DNA of 64,000 nt from Terrimesophilobacter mesophilus (GTDB lineage Bacteria; Actinomycetota; Actinomycetes; Actinomycetales; Microbacteriaceae): positions 496,001 through 560,000 of the forward strand of contig NZ_JACHBP010000001.1 in the NCBI RefSeq assembly GCF_014200375.1, given 5' to 3'. The notes under the pieces were generated by a model. That model saw only the letters and a program-made list of their open reading frames with translations, ran no database searches and was not told the DNA's origin. Below, one piece after another: positions 35,344 through 43,852 of the stretch. A program made the position numbers and the translations under genes. Within the stretch, counting starts at the first letter, position 1. The number at the start of each line of letters is the position of its first letter.

Positions 35344-37176
35344 ATGCCACTGCATATCGAGGACTACGCGATGATCGGCGACTGCCACACCGCCGCCCTG
35401 GTGGGACGGAACGGCAGCATCGACTGGCTGTGCCTGCCGCGATTCGACTCAGCATCCACGTTCGGGGCGTTGCTCGGCACGGAGGAGCACGGGCGCTGGC
35501 TGCTCGCCCCCGTCGATGAGAATGCGACGAGCACGAGACGCTACGACGGGGACACCTTCACGCTCGTGACGACCTGGACGACTCCCGACGGCGAGGTGGA
35601 GGTCACCGAGTTGATGCCGCACGGCGATCGCCGGGCAGACCTCGTTCGCCGGGTGCGCGGAGTACGGGGCGTCGTCGACATGCACCAGGAACTGCGCATC
35701 CGATTCGGATACGCCGACGCGATGCCGTGGGTGCGCCAGGTGCCGGACAAGAAGGGCAATGCGCTCGTCGCGGTCGCCGGGCCGGATGCCGTGGTGGTGC
35801 GGGGTCCGAAGCTCACCTCCACCGACCACGCCCACGTGTCGAAGTTCACCGTGGGCGAAGGGGACACGGTCGACATCTCCATGACCTGGTACCCCTCGCA
35901 CCGACCGGTCCCCGACCGCTACAGCGTGCAGAAGGGAATCCGCAGGACGAACCGCTGGTGGAGCGACTGGCTGTCTGCCAGTGACGTCAAGAAGGACAGC
36001 CCGTACCGCGACGAGGTCGTCCGCTCCCTGCTCATCCTCCGCGCGCTCACCCACGAGGACACGGGCGGCATCGCGGCCGCGGCGACCACGAGCCTCCCGG
36101 AGCAGTGGGGAGGAGTGCGCAACTGGGACTACCGATTCGTGTGGCTGCGCGACGCATCCGCGACCTTCGAAGTGCTCGTGAGTCGTGGGTTCAGCTCCCA
36201 GGCCGAGAGCTGGCGCAACTGGTTGCTGCGGGCCATCGCCGGGGATCCGTCCGACGTGCAGATCATGTACGGTCTCGGCGGAGAGCGAGAACTCACCGAG
36301 CTCACGATCGACAGCCTGCCGGGCTACGAAGGCGCGGGGCCCGTCCGAAAGGGCAACGGGGCGTTCACTCAGTACCAGGGAGACATCTTCGGAGAAACGA
36401 TGCTGGCGCTCCAGAAGGCGCGGGAAGCCGGCGCGAAGGAAGACCGGTTCTCCTGGCCGCTCCAGCGAGCGCTCCTCACGTTCGTCGAAGAGAACTGGGA
36501 GCGCGAGGACCACGGCATGTGGGAGATGCGCGGTCCGACGCAGAACTTCACCCACTCCCGGGCCATGCTCTGGGCTGCGCTCGACTGCGGCGTGCGGGCG
36601 GTGCGCCACCACGACCTCGATGGGCCCGCCGACCGGTGGGAGCAGCTGCGGGACCGCATCCGGGACGACATCGAGGCGAATGGCTTCGACCGGAAGCGCA
36701 ACACCTATGTCCAGTACTACGGAAGCGAACACGTCGATGCCACACTGCTTCAGCTCGCGCAGATCGGCTACATCGGCCACAACGACCCGCGAATGCTGGG
36801 GACCGTCGCCGCCATCGAGGAAGAACTCCTCGAAGGCGGCCTCCTGCTTCGCTATCGGACAGAGCACAGCAACGACAACCTGCCCGCCGGGGAACACCCG
36901 TTCCTCGCGTGCTCCTTCTGGCTCGTCGAGCAGTATGCGTTGAGCCACCGGCTCTCGGATGCGATCACCCTCATGGATCGCCTCGTGGGATTCTGCAACG
37001 ATGTCGGCATGCTCTCCGAGGAGTTCGACACCGAGCAGAACCGCCACGTGGGCAACACACCACAGGCCCTGTCCCATCTCGGGCTCGTGCGCGCGGCCGG
37101 CGCCATCGAATTCGCACAGAACAACGGCTCGAAGGGCAGACTCGCGTCGGTCAGCGAAGGCACTTCCGGTCCGTGA
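35344..37176 (+). CDS. Glycoside hydrolase family 15 protein
   Basis: 610 aa. An N-terminal beta-rich domain (about 1-220, starting MPLHIEDYAMIGDCHTAALV) and an (alpha/alpha)6 barrel carrying NWDYRFVWLRDAS near 265 and a second Glu-rich catalytic region around NRHVGNTPQALSHL near 570. Bacterial GH15 enzymes of this form act as trehalases or glucoamylases/glucodextranases; which applies cannot be read from the sequence. Cytoplasmic, as there is no signal peptide. Its stop overlaps the next start codon (GTGA). Confidence 0.92.
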   Translation: MPLHIEDYAMIGDCHTAALVGRNGSIDWLCLPRFDSASTFGALLGTEEHGRWLLAPVDENATSTRRYDGDTFTLVTTWTTPDGEVEVTELMPHGDRRADLVRRVRGVRGVVDMHQELRIRFGYADAMPWVRQVPDKKGNALVAVAGPDAVVVRGPKLTSTDHAHVSKFTVGEGDTVDISMTWYPSHRPVPDRYSVQKGIRRTNRWWSDWLSASDVKKDSPYRDEVVRSLLILRALTHEDTGGIAAAATTSLPEQWGGVRNWDYRFVWLRDASATFEVLVSRGFSSQAESWRNWLLRAIAGDPSDVQIMYGLGGERELTELTIDSLPGYEGAGPVRKGNGAFTQYQGDIFGETMLALQKAREAGAKEDRFSWPLQRALLTFVEENWEREDHGMWEMRGPTQNFTHSRAMLWAALDCGVRAVRHHDLDGPADRWEQLRDRIRDDIEANGFDRKRNTYVQYYGSEHVDATLLQLAQIGYIGHNDPRMLGTVAAIEEELLEGGLLLRYRTEHSNDNLPAGEHPFLACSFWLVEQYALSHRLSDAITLMDRLVGFCNDVGMLSEEFDTEQNRHVGNTPQALSHLGLVRAAGAIEFAQNNGSKGRLASVSEGTSGP

Positions 37177-38252
37177 AGGCCGCCGACCGGGCCGTCGTTC
37201 GCGAGCGGCTGTCGTCCCAGTGGATCTCCCGCAGTCCGGCCACGAGCGCCAGGGATGTCGTCCAGTGGATGACGGCGATGCAGGGGCAGGATCTCGCGAG
37301 CGTCCTCTGGTCGATCGGCGTGCGGTGGCCGGGCTCGATCGCGGCTGACATCGAGCGCGCGTTCTCCGACGGGGCCATCGTGCGGTCGTGGCCGATGCGC
37401 GGGACGCTGCACGTCGTCGTCGCGCAGGATCTCCCGTGGATGCTCGGCCTGACGAGCGCCCGGATGCTGCAGCGCTCCGCCGCACGTGGCAGGGCCCTGG
37501 GCATCACCGACCGGCACCTCGGCGCGGCGCGCGATGCGGCATCCGGCACCCTGGGAGGCGGGCTGGAACTCGGCCGCGAGGACCTCTATCGCGCGTTCGA
37601 GAGTGCAGGGATCGACACGACCGGGCAGCGCGGGTATCACCTTCTCTGGAACCTCGCGCAGAATGCCGTCATCTGCCTCGGGCCGTGGGTGAACGGCCGG
37701 CAGGCGTTCGTCCTCGTCGATGAGTGGATCGGCACGGGCCGCGCTCTCGACCGCGACGAGGCACTGGCAGAATTCGCCCTCCGGTACTTCTCCAGCCACG
37801 GTCCGGCGACGATCCGTGATTTCGCCTGGTGGTCATCCCTCACTCTCGCCGACGCGCGTGCGGGGACGGCGATCGCAGCGGGTGACCTCGAACGCAGAAC
37901 TGACGGCGACGACGAGTACTTCCTCGCCCCGGATAGTGCCGGGCTGCGCCGCGACCGCGTGAGACTGCTGCCCGGATTCGACGAGTTCCTTCTCGGATAC
38001 CAGAGGCGGTCGCCGCAACTCGCGCCCCATCACGCAGAACGTGTCGTGCCCGGCGGAAACGGGGTCTTCCTGTCGACGATCGTGGATGACGGGAACGTCG
38101 TCGGGACGTGGACCCGGACCACGTCTGCCGGCCGAGTTTCGCTCGCAACTCAACGCTTTTCGCCGGGAAGCTCCCGGTTGGACGACGGAATCACGCGTGC
38201 AGGGGGCGAATTCGCACGATTTCTCGGGCTGACGCTCGCCCGTCGCGCTTGA
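37173..38252 (+). CDS. Winged helix DNA-binding domain protein (AlkZ/YcaQ-like family)
   Basis: 359 aa belonging to the HTH_42 family: an N-terminal AQxxQ-like region reads MTAMQGQDLASVLWSIGVR (about 30-48), then the winged-helix repeats and a C-terminal part with LLPGFDEFLLGYQRR. AlkZ/YcaQ members are DNA glycosylases unhooking cross-links; this protein lacks an unmistakable QxQ catalytic motif but has QGQ at 35-37 (MQGQD), so glycosylase activity is possible. The GTG start overlaps the GH15 stop. Confidence 0.8.
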   Translation: MKAADRAVVRERLSSQWISRSPATSARDVVQWMTAMQGQDLASVLWSIGVRWPGSIAADIERAFSDGAIVRSWPMRGTLHVVVAQDLPWMLGLTSARMLQRSAARGRALGITDRHLGAARDAASGTLGGGLELGREDLYRAFESAGIDTTGQRGYHLLWNLAQNAVICLGPWVNGRQAFVLVDEWIGTGRALDRDEALAEFALRYFSSHGPATIRDFAWWSSLTLADARAGTAIAAGDLERRTDGDDEYFLAPDSAGLRRDRVRLLPGFDEFLLGYQRRSPQLAPHHAERVVPGGNGVFLSTIVDDGNVVGTWTRTTSAGRVSLATQRFSPGSSRLDDGITRAGGEFARFLGLTLARRA

Positions 38253-38377
38253 CCCCCCTCCCGGCGTGCGGTACGGTTTCAGTTGCACAACCGAGGGTCT
38301 CCCGTTGACACGACGATGTGCACAGCTTCCGTTACCCGAGCGGAAGCCTTCCTTACCCCCGGAAGGAACAACCGGCG

Positions 38378-38710
38378 ATGTTTGCTGAGTTGAGCGTGCC
38401 CGCCCCGACGGCCACCGTCCCAGTCTCCCTCATGGTGATGCTCGGCATCGCCGTGATCGCCCTCGTGAGCATCGGCGTCGTCGTGCGCCGGTTGCGATCG
38501 CGCGGGACCCTCAACCTCTCGAACGCGTCGACGAGTGCGGCAGCGGCGTCCTTCGTCCTCGCTGCTGCACTCCTCGGGAGTGTTTCCGTCGGCGCGCCGG
38601 AACCGGCTGCAGCCGTGCCCCACTCGCCGGCGGTGGTTGCGCCGACCGATGACGGCTACCAGCCCATCCCGATCGAGGGACTCGAGGGATACCAACTCCC
38701 CACGAAGTAG
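38378..38710 (+). CDS. Unknown membrane protein, 110 aa
   Basis: Not recognised. It has a hydrophobic helix at about 15-38, an Arg-rich turn (RRLRSRG), a second hydrophobic Ala-rich segment at about 52-75 ending APEPAAAVPH, and a polar C-terminus rich in Pro and Asp that ends GLEGYQLPTK. The second segment could act as a signal-like sequence with cleavage after AAA, releasing a short tail. GGAAGGA precedes ATG 38378. It stands alone between the winged-helix gene and a convergent unknown gene. Confidence 0.65.
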   Translation: MFAELSVPAPTATVPVSLMVMLGIAVIALVSIGVVVRRLRSRGTLNLSNASTSAAAASFVLAAALLGSVSVGAPEPAAAVPHSPAVVAPTDDGYQPIPIEGLEGYQLPTK

Positions 38711-38723
38711 GCGGTGCCCGCCG

Positions 38724-39197
38724 TCACTCCGGCATCGGCAACCAGGTGAGGCTTGCGAAGTCCTCCGGTCCCAGTTCGAACCGTTCGAAATTCGTGGCGA
38801 TGTTGGCTCGAAGCTCGGTGCGCTGCGCGTCCTCCCGCACAAGGACGAGGAGTCCGTCCTGGCCGCCCCGCTCATGAGTCATGCGGATGACGATGACCGT
38901 CGACTCCGCATCCGAACCACCGAGCGTCCAGCGGCTCATCGGCCCGAGCATCCGGCTCTTCGACGTGAACCGTCCGTGGGCGAAGCGATTGGTGACGGTG
39001 ATCGTGCGTTCCTTGCCGTCGCTCGCCACGAACGTCTGCTCCTCCAGGAGCACGAGCGGCTCGCTCCCGGCCACGGTGAACCGGAGGTGCGGCTCGCGGC
39101 GGCTGCCGTCGACCCACGACGCGATATTGCTCGCGCCGATCGACCAGGAGCCCTCGAGCACCCTGGCGATCTCCGCCTGATCCAGCGTGATCCCCAT
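38724..39197 (-). CDS. Conserved hypothetical protein, 157 aa
   Basis: Not recognised. Soluble, beta-rich by alternation of hydrophobic residues (LRFTVAG, LVLLEEQTFVA, RTITVTNRF), with a C-terminal acidic part TNFERFELGPEDF. There is no signal peptide or membrane segment. TACCGT lies 6 nt upstream of the ATG, implying a leaderless mRNA. Divergent from the MDR oxidoreductase (41 bp between starts). Confidence 0.7.
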   Translation of the reverse strand: MGITLDQAEIARVLEGSWSIGASNIASWVDGSRREPHLRFTVAGSEPLVLLEEQTFVASDGKERTITVTNRFAHGRFTSKSRMLGPMSRWTLGGSDAESTVIVIRMTHERGGQDGLLVLVREDAQRTELRANIATNFERFELGPEDFASLTWLPMPE

Positions 39198-39203
39198 ACG
39201 CCA

Positions 39204-39209
39204 ACGGTA
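39204..39209 (-). promoter_or_regulatory. -10 box of a leaderless promoter for the 157-aa gene
   Basis: TACCGT, 6 nt, ATG at 39197. Confidence 0.5.
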
Positions 39210-39226
39210 ACCCCCGAGTCTGGGCG

Positions 39227-39232
39227 TACTGT
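39227..39232 (+). promoter_or_regulatory. -10 box of a leaderless promoter for the MDR oxidoreductase
   Basis: TACTGT, 6 nt, ATG at 39239. It faces the box at 39204-39209; the two are 17 bp apart. Confidence 0.5.
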
Positions 39233-39238
39233 GATGCC

Positions 39239-40216
39239 ATGCGGGCAGTCACCATCACGATTTCAGACGGCGAGAACACCCTCGAGCAGAGCGAGGTTCC
39301 CGAGCCGGTGGCCCATCGCGGCGAGGTCGTCGTGTCCGTCGCCGGCGCCGGGGTGAACCGGGCAGACATCCACCAGCGCGACGGGAATTATCCGCCGCCG
39401 GCCGGTGCGCCCGAGTGGCCGGGACTCGAGGTGTCCGGCACGGTGCTGTCACTCGGCGCGGGCGTCGAGGATGTCTCGGTGGGCGATCGTGTGTGCGCCC
39501 TGCTGCCCGGGGGCGGCTATGCCGAGCGGGCTGCCGTGTCTGCGGGGATGCTTCTTCCCGTGCCGGACGACATGGACCTCGTCGATGCCGCAGCGCTTCC
39601 GGAGGCGATCGCGACGGTGTGGTCCACGGTGTTCATGAGTGCTGGGCTCCGCTCTGGCGAAGTGCTGCTCGTCCACGGCGGCTCCGGCGGGATCGGGACG
39701 ATGGCCATCCAGCTCGCGCGAGCGATCGGATGCCGCATCGCAGTGACCGCCGGGTCGCCGGAGAAGCTGGACGCGTGCCGCGCGCTCGGCGCGGACATCC
39801 TCATCGACTACCGCCACGACGACTTCGTCGAGACGATTCGGACCGCAACCGACGGCCGCGGCGCCGACGTCATCCTCGACGCGATCGGCGGAGACTATCT
39901 CGATCGGAACGTCCGGTCGCTCGCCCCACACGGGCGCATCGAGCTCATCGGCAACCAGAGCGGGGGCCGCGGGGAACTGAACATCGGTCGCCTCATGTCG
40001 ACGTGGGGGACGATTCGGGCGAGCACGCTGCGCGCGCGCACGCTCGCCGACAAGGAGCGCATCATCGCCAGTGTCTTCACCAACGCGTGGCCGCTTGTGC
40101 TCTCCGGACAGGTGAGGCCGGTCGTCGACCGCCGATTCGGCTTCGACCAGGCGAATGAGGCGCACGCGGTGATGGAGTCGAGCGGTCACATCGGCAAGCT
40201 GCTGCTCGTGCCCTAG
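39239..40216 (+). CDS. Zinc-free MDR NAD(P)H quinone oxidoreductase (PIG3/Qor type)
   Basis: 325 aa medium-chain dehydrogenase. The GroES-like half contains GAGVNRADIHQRDGNYP (37-52), and the Rossmann half has the glycine motif GGSGGIG (147-153) for NADPH. Absence of the catalytic-zinc Cys/His pattern and the NRADxxQRxGxYP motif place it with the quinone oxidoreductase/PIG3 group. It reduces quinones or enals; the physiological substrate is unknown. Confidence 0.9.
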   Translation: MRAVTITISDGENTLEQSEVPEPVAHRGEVVVSVAGAGVNRADIHQRDGNYPPPAGAPEWPGLEVSGTVLSLGAGVEDVSVGDRVCALLPGGGYAERAAVSAGMLLPVPDDMDLVDAAALPEAIATVWSTVFMSAGLRSGEVLLVHGGSGGIGTMAIQLARAIGCRIAVTAGSPEKLDACRALGADILIDYRHDDFVETIRTATDGRGADVILDAIGGDYLDRNVRSLAPHGRIELIGNQSGGRGELNIGRLMSTWGTIRASTLRARTLADKERIIASVFTNAWPLVLSGQVRPVVDRRFGFDQANEAHAVMESSGHIGKLLLVP

Positions 40217-40238
40217 CCGCTGACGACTCCGCCGTGGC

Positions 40239-40244
40239 TACGAT
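40239..40244 (+). promoter_or_regulatory. -10 box of a leaderless promoter for the UbiA-like gene
   Basis: TACGAT, 6 nt, ATG at 40251. Confidence 0.5.
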
Positions 40245-40250
40245 GTGGGG

Positions 40251-41105
40251 ATGCCCATCGACCGGCAGCATCCGGCGCTCGCCCTCGCCTTCGCACTCGC
40301 CCGTTCGACGCATCCGGGGCCGACGCTCGCGGTCACCCTCGTCACCGTTCTGCTCGGCGCCGGCGCGGGACTCGAGCCGTGGCGACTGATCGTCCTCGGT
40401 GCAGCGATGCTGATGGGCCAGACCTCGGTGGGGCTCTCCAACGACTGGCTGGATGCCGACCGTGACCGTGCGGCGGGTCGCACCGACAAACCGGTGGCCA
40501 GGGGGGATGTCGGTGGGTCGGTCGTGCGCGGAACCGCCTTCGCGACAGTCCTGCTGGCCATTGCGCTCACCCTCCCGCTCGGCATTCCGGCGACGATCGC
40601 CCACGCGCTGTTCATCGCCGCAGGCTGGGGCTACAACCTCTGGTTCAAGTTCAGCGCGCTGTCCGTGCTCCCCTACGTCGTCGGTTTCGGCGCGCTTCCC
40701 GCGATCGTGACGCTCGCACTTCCGTCCCCCGCGCTGCCCGCGCCCTGGGCACTGGCCGCTGGGGCGCTCCTCGGCGTTTCTGCGCACTTCGCGAACGCGC
40801 TGCCGGACCTCGATGCTGATCGGGAGACCGGCGTCGTGGGGCTTCCGCACCGGTTCGGGGTGCGAGCATCCGCGATCGTGACGTTCGCGGCGCTCGCTGC
40901 AGCATCCGGTCTCGTCGTCTTCGGGCCCGGGATGGCGCACCCGGTCGGGTGGGTCGCCCTTGGCCTCGAGTCGATGATCGCGGTCACGGGTGGCGTCCTC
41001 GCCATCACGCGATCGCCCGCGCGACCGCTCTTCCGCCTCGTGATCCTTGGTGCCCTGGTGGCCGTGGCCGCGCTCGTGCTCTCCGGTTCGTCGCTCGTGC
41101 GCTGA
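40251..41105 (+). CDS. UbiA family prenyltransferase
   Basis: 284 aa with about eight membrane helices. The first Asp-rich motif is NDWLDADRD (64-72) and the second is DLDADRETG (about 188-196), as needed to bind Mg2+-prenyl diphosphate. It joins an isoprenoid chain to an aromatic or other acceptor; MenA-, heme-O- or digeranylgeranylglyceryl-type roles cannot be separated by eye. Its stop codon directly abuts the stop of the convergent glutamate dehydrogenase gene. Confidence 0.88.
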   Translation: MPIDRQHPALALAFALARSTHPGPTLAVTLVTVLLGAGAGLEPWRLIVLGAAMLMGQTSVGLSNDWLDADRDRAAGRTDKPVARGDVGGSVVRGTAFATVLLAIALTLPLGIPATIAHALFIAAGWGYNLWFKFSALSVLPYVVGFGALPAIVTLALPSPALPAPWALAAGALLGVSAHFANALPDLDADRETGVVGLPHRFGVRASAIVTFAALAAASGLVVFGPGMAHPVGWVALGLESMIAVTGGVLAITRSPARPLFRLVILGALVAVAALVLSGSSLVR

Positions 41106-42359
41106 TCACGGGTAGACGCCACGGATGACGTGCGCCTCGACGACCCGCTGCACCGCGAGCGTCGTCGCGGCTCCGCGCAGTGAGAGCTTCCGCGCCTTCG
41201 CGTAATCGTGCACCCTGGCCCAGGCGCCGAGCATCCGCTCCTCGAGTCGCGACTCGACCTCGTCCTCGCGCCACCAGTACGCCTGGTTGGCCTGCACCCA
41301 CTCGAAGTAGCTCACGATGACACCACCGGCGTTCGCGAGAATATCCGGCACGACGATGCATCCCTTCGCCTCGAGGATCGCATCTGCGGACGGTGTGGTC
41401 GGCCCGTTCGCCCCCTCGACGATGATCTTCGCCTTGATGTTCGGAGCGTTCAGCTCATGGATGACACCCTCGACGGCGGCCGGGATGAGCAGGTCGACCT
41501 CGAGCTCGAGCAGGGCATGCCCGTCGAGCGCCTCTGCGCCGGAGAACCCGACGACACTTCCGGTCTCGTCGACGTGGGCGCCGAGCTTCTCGATGTCGAT
41601 ACCGGCGGCGTTGAAAAGTCCGCCGTATTCGTCGCTCACGGCGACGACTTTCAGACCCGCCTCGAAGGCGAACTGCGCCGCCCCACGGCCCACTTTCCCG
41701 AACCCCTGCACGGCCGCGGTCGACCGGGTCGGGTCGATCCCGTTGTCGCGCAGCGCCGCGAGCGCGATGTGCACGACACCCTCGGACGTGGAGGTGGCCC
41801 GCCCGAGCGAACCGCCGATGCTGATGGGCTTGCCGGTGACAACCGCCGGGATCGAGTAGCCCTTGTTCATGGAGTAGGTGTCCATCATCCAGGCCATGGT
41901 CTGCTCGCTCGTGCCGACATCCGGTGCCGGGATGTCCGTCTCCGGCCCGATGATCGGCATGATCTCGCTCGTGTAGCGGCGCGTGACCCGTTCGAGCTCG
42001 CGCTGCGAGTACTCTCTTGGGTCGATCGTGACTCCGCCCTTCGCACCGCCGTACGGGACGTCGAGCAGGGCGCACTTCCAGGTCATCCACATCGCGAGCG
42101 CACGCACCTCGTCGAGATGCACGTTCGGGCTGTAGCGCAGACCACCCTTCGCGGGGCCGCGCGCGACGTTGTGCTGCACCCGGTAACCGGTGAGCACCTC
42201 GATGCTGTCGTCGTCGCGGCGCAGCGGGATGGAGACCGTGAGTTCGCGCGTCGCGTTGGCGAGGATCGCGTACATGCCCGGGTCGCAGCCGAGCAGGTCG
42301 GTCGCCTCCTTCAGCCTCGTGCGGGCGTCCTCGAGCGGGGTGGAAACGGGATCGGCCAC
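41106..42359 (-). CDS. Glu/Leu/Phe/Val dehydrogenase (glutamate dehydrogenase)
   Basis: 417 aa, of the hexameric short type. The substrate site has PAKGGLR (69-75) and VPYGGAKGG (101-109); the NAD(P) domain has GFGKVG near 221. It interconverts glutamate and 2-oxoglutarate plus ammonia. The start is GTG with AAGGAG upstream. No neighbouring nitrogen genes; monocistronic. Confidence 0.93.
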   Translation of the reverse strand: MADPVSTPLEDARTRLKEATDLLGCDPGMYAILANATRELTVSIPLRRDDDSIEVLTGYRVQHNVARGPAKGGLRYSPNVHLDEVRALAMWMTWKCALLDVPYGGAKGGVTIDPREYSQRELERVTRRYTSEIMPIIGPETDIPAPDVGTSEQTMAWMMDTYSMNKGYSIPAVVTGKPISIGGSLGRATSTSEGVVHIALAALRDNGIDPTRSTAAVQGFGKVGRGAAQFAFEAGLKVVAVSDEYGGLFNAAGIDIEKLGAHVDETGSVVGFSGAEALDGHALLELEVDLLIPAAVEGVIHELNAPNIKAKIIVEGANGPTTPSADAILEAKGCIVVPDILANAGGVIVSYFEWVQANQAYWWREDEVESRLEERMLGAWARVHDYAKARKLSLRGAATTLAVQRVVEAHVIRGVYP

Positions 42360-42429
42360 GGTGACTCCTTCGTCAACTGGTTCGGTGCTGGTGAGACCCA
42401 GTCCAGCGTGCCATGAAAGCCATGCACCT

Positions 42430-43815
42430 TTACTGTTCCACAGCCACGTTTTCCGCCAACTCCTCCTCCGCCTTCGCAGGATTCTGGATGCCGATCGCAG
42501 AAATCACACCGCCCACGATGAGGAGGGCGGCGCACACGATGAGTCCTCGATGTATCCCATCGACGTCGAGGCGCTCGACGACGATGATGCCGAGCATCGC
42601 GACCGCGACGAGCCCGGCCACGCGGGCGACCGCATTGTTGATCGCCGAGCCGATCCCGGACTGCTTCTCGCTGATCGAACCGAGGATGGCCGACGTGAGC
42701 GGCGCGACCGTGATCGACAGGCCGAGCCCGAACAGCAGGATGCCGGGCAGCAGTTGCCACCAGTAGTTCACGTCGGCCGTGACGCTCAGCATGAGCAGGT
42801 GGCCGATGCCGGCAAGGATCGGCCCGACCGCCATGAACAGCCGGGGACCGAACCGGCCGGAGAGGCCCCCGAAGATACGCGACAGAAGCATGAGGATGAT
42901 GGTGACCGGCAGGACGGCGATTCCGGCGAGGGTCGCCGGCCACCCACCGGTCTGCTGGAGGAAGACCACGATGATGAGGCTCGACATCCCGAGCGCACCG
43001 TAGATGAACAGGGTTGCGACGTTGCCGACGGCAAAGTTCCGCACCCGAAACAGGCTGAGCGGCATCATGGGCTGTTTCGCCGTCGCCTGCCGCCACAGGA
43101 ACGCGACGAAGGCGAGAACGCCGACGGCCATCGGCAGCCAGATGATCGGGCTCGCCCATCCGTAATTGCCCTGCTCGATGAGCGCGAACACGGGAGCGCC
43201 GATTCCCACGATGGCGAGCACAGCCCCGGCGAAGTCGATCCTCGTGCTGTGGTCGCGCTCACCCCTCTGCTCGATGCGCGCCAGTAGAACGAGGGTCACC
43301 GCGATCGGCAGGAGGTTGATCGCGAAGACGAGCCGCCAGGAGACCATGTCGACGAAGAGCCCTCCGACGACCGGCCCGGCGATGAACGCGGCGCTCGTCC
43401 ACGCCGTCCACGCGCCGATCGCCTTCGCCTGCGCGACCCCGCGGAACGCCGACATGATGATCGCGAGCGAGCTCGGGACGAGCAGAGCACCGGCGATACC
43501 CTGCAGCCCGCGACTCACGATGAGGATCTCGACGTTCGGCGCGAGCGCGCACAGGAGCGAGGTGAGGCCGAACCCCCACAGACCCACCCGGATGATGAGA
43601 ACGCGGCCGTAGACGTCCGAGAGCGAGCCGGCGACGAGGATGAGCGCGCCGAGCGTGATGAGGTAGGCGTCCACGACCCACTGCTGGGTGGAGAGTCCTC
43701 CGCCGAGCTCGCTGCTGATGGCCGGGAGGGCGACGTTGACGACGGAGCCGTCGAGGAAGGCGACGAACGAGGCGAGGATCGCGACCGCAAGGACGAGGCG
43801 CTGCTGACTGGTCAT
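42430..43815 (-). CDS. MFS drug exporter, DHA2 (EmrB/QacA) family
   Basis: 461 aa with about 14 membrane helices. Motif A-like GSLSDVYGRVLIIR follows helix 2, and the N-terminal LDGSVVNVALPAISSELG is the DHA2 motif D1. It exports hydrophobic or cationic compounds by proton antiport; substrate unknown. I use ATG 43815; a GTG five codons earlier is possible. No adjacent regulator gene; it sits downstream of the helicase gene on the same strand with 37 bp between. Confidence 0.9.
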   Translation of the reverse strand: MTSQQRLVLAVAILASFVAFLDGSVVNVALPAISSELGGGLSTQQWVVDAYLITLGALILVAGSLSDVYGRVLIIRVGLWGFGLTSLLCALAPNVEILIVSRGLQGIAGALLVPSSLAIIMSAFRGVAQAKAIGAWTAWTSAAFIAGPVVGGLFVDMVSWRLVFAINLLPIAVTLVLLARIEQRGERDHSTRIDFAGAVLAIVGIGAPVFALIEQGNYGWASPIIWLPMAVGVLAFVAFLWRQATAKQPMMPLSLFRVRNFAVGNVATLFIYGALGMSSLIIVVFLQQTGGWPATLAGIAVLPVTIILMLLSRIFGGLSGRFGPRLFMAVGPILAGIGHLLMLSVTADVNYWWQLLPGILLFGLGLSITVAPLTSAILGSISEKQSGIGSAINNAVARVAGLVAVAMLGIIVVERLDVDGIHRGLIVCAALLIVGGVISAIGIQNPAKAEEELAENVAVEQ

Positions 43816-43852
43816 GGTCACAGTAAACACCCAGCGGCGGACCCCGCGCCGA

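Noticed and set aside
35449-37485. Minus-strand open frame of 678 codons opposite the GH15 gene
   Set aside because: No recognisable domain; the GH15 gene and its coupled neighbour explain the region.
38304-38309. TTGACA as a -35 for the 110-aa membrane gene
   Set aside because: No acceptable -10 hexamer at 16-19 bp downstream.
42408-42427. GTGCCATG...CATGCAC partial palindrome upstream of glutamate dehydrogenase
   Set aside because: Short, with a bulge and no link to promoter elements; likely chance.
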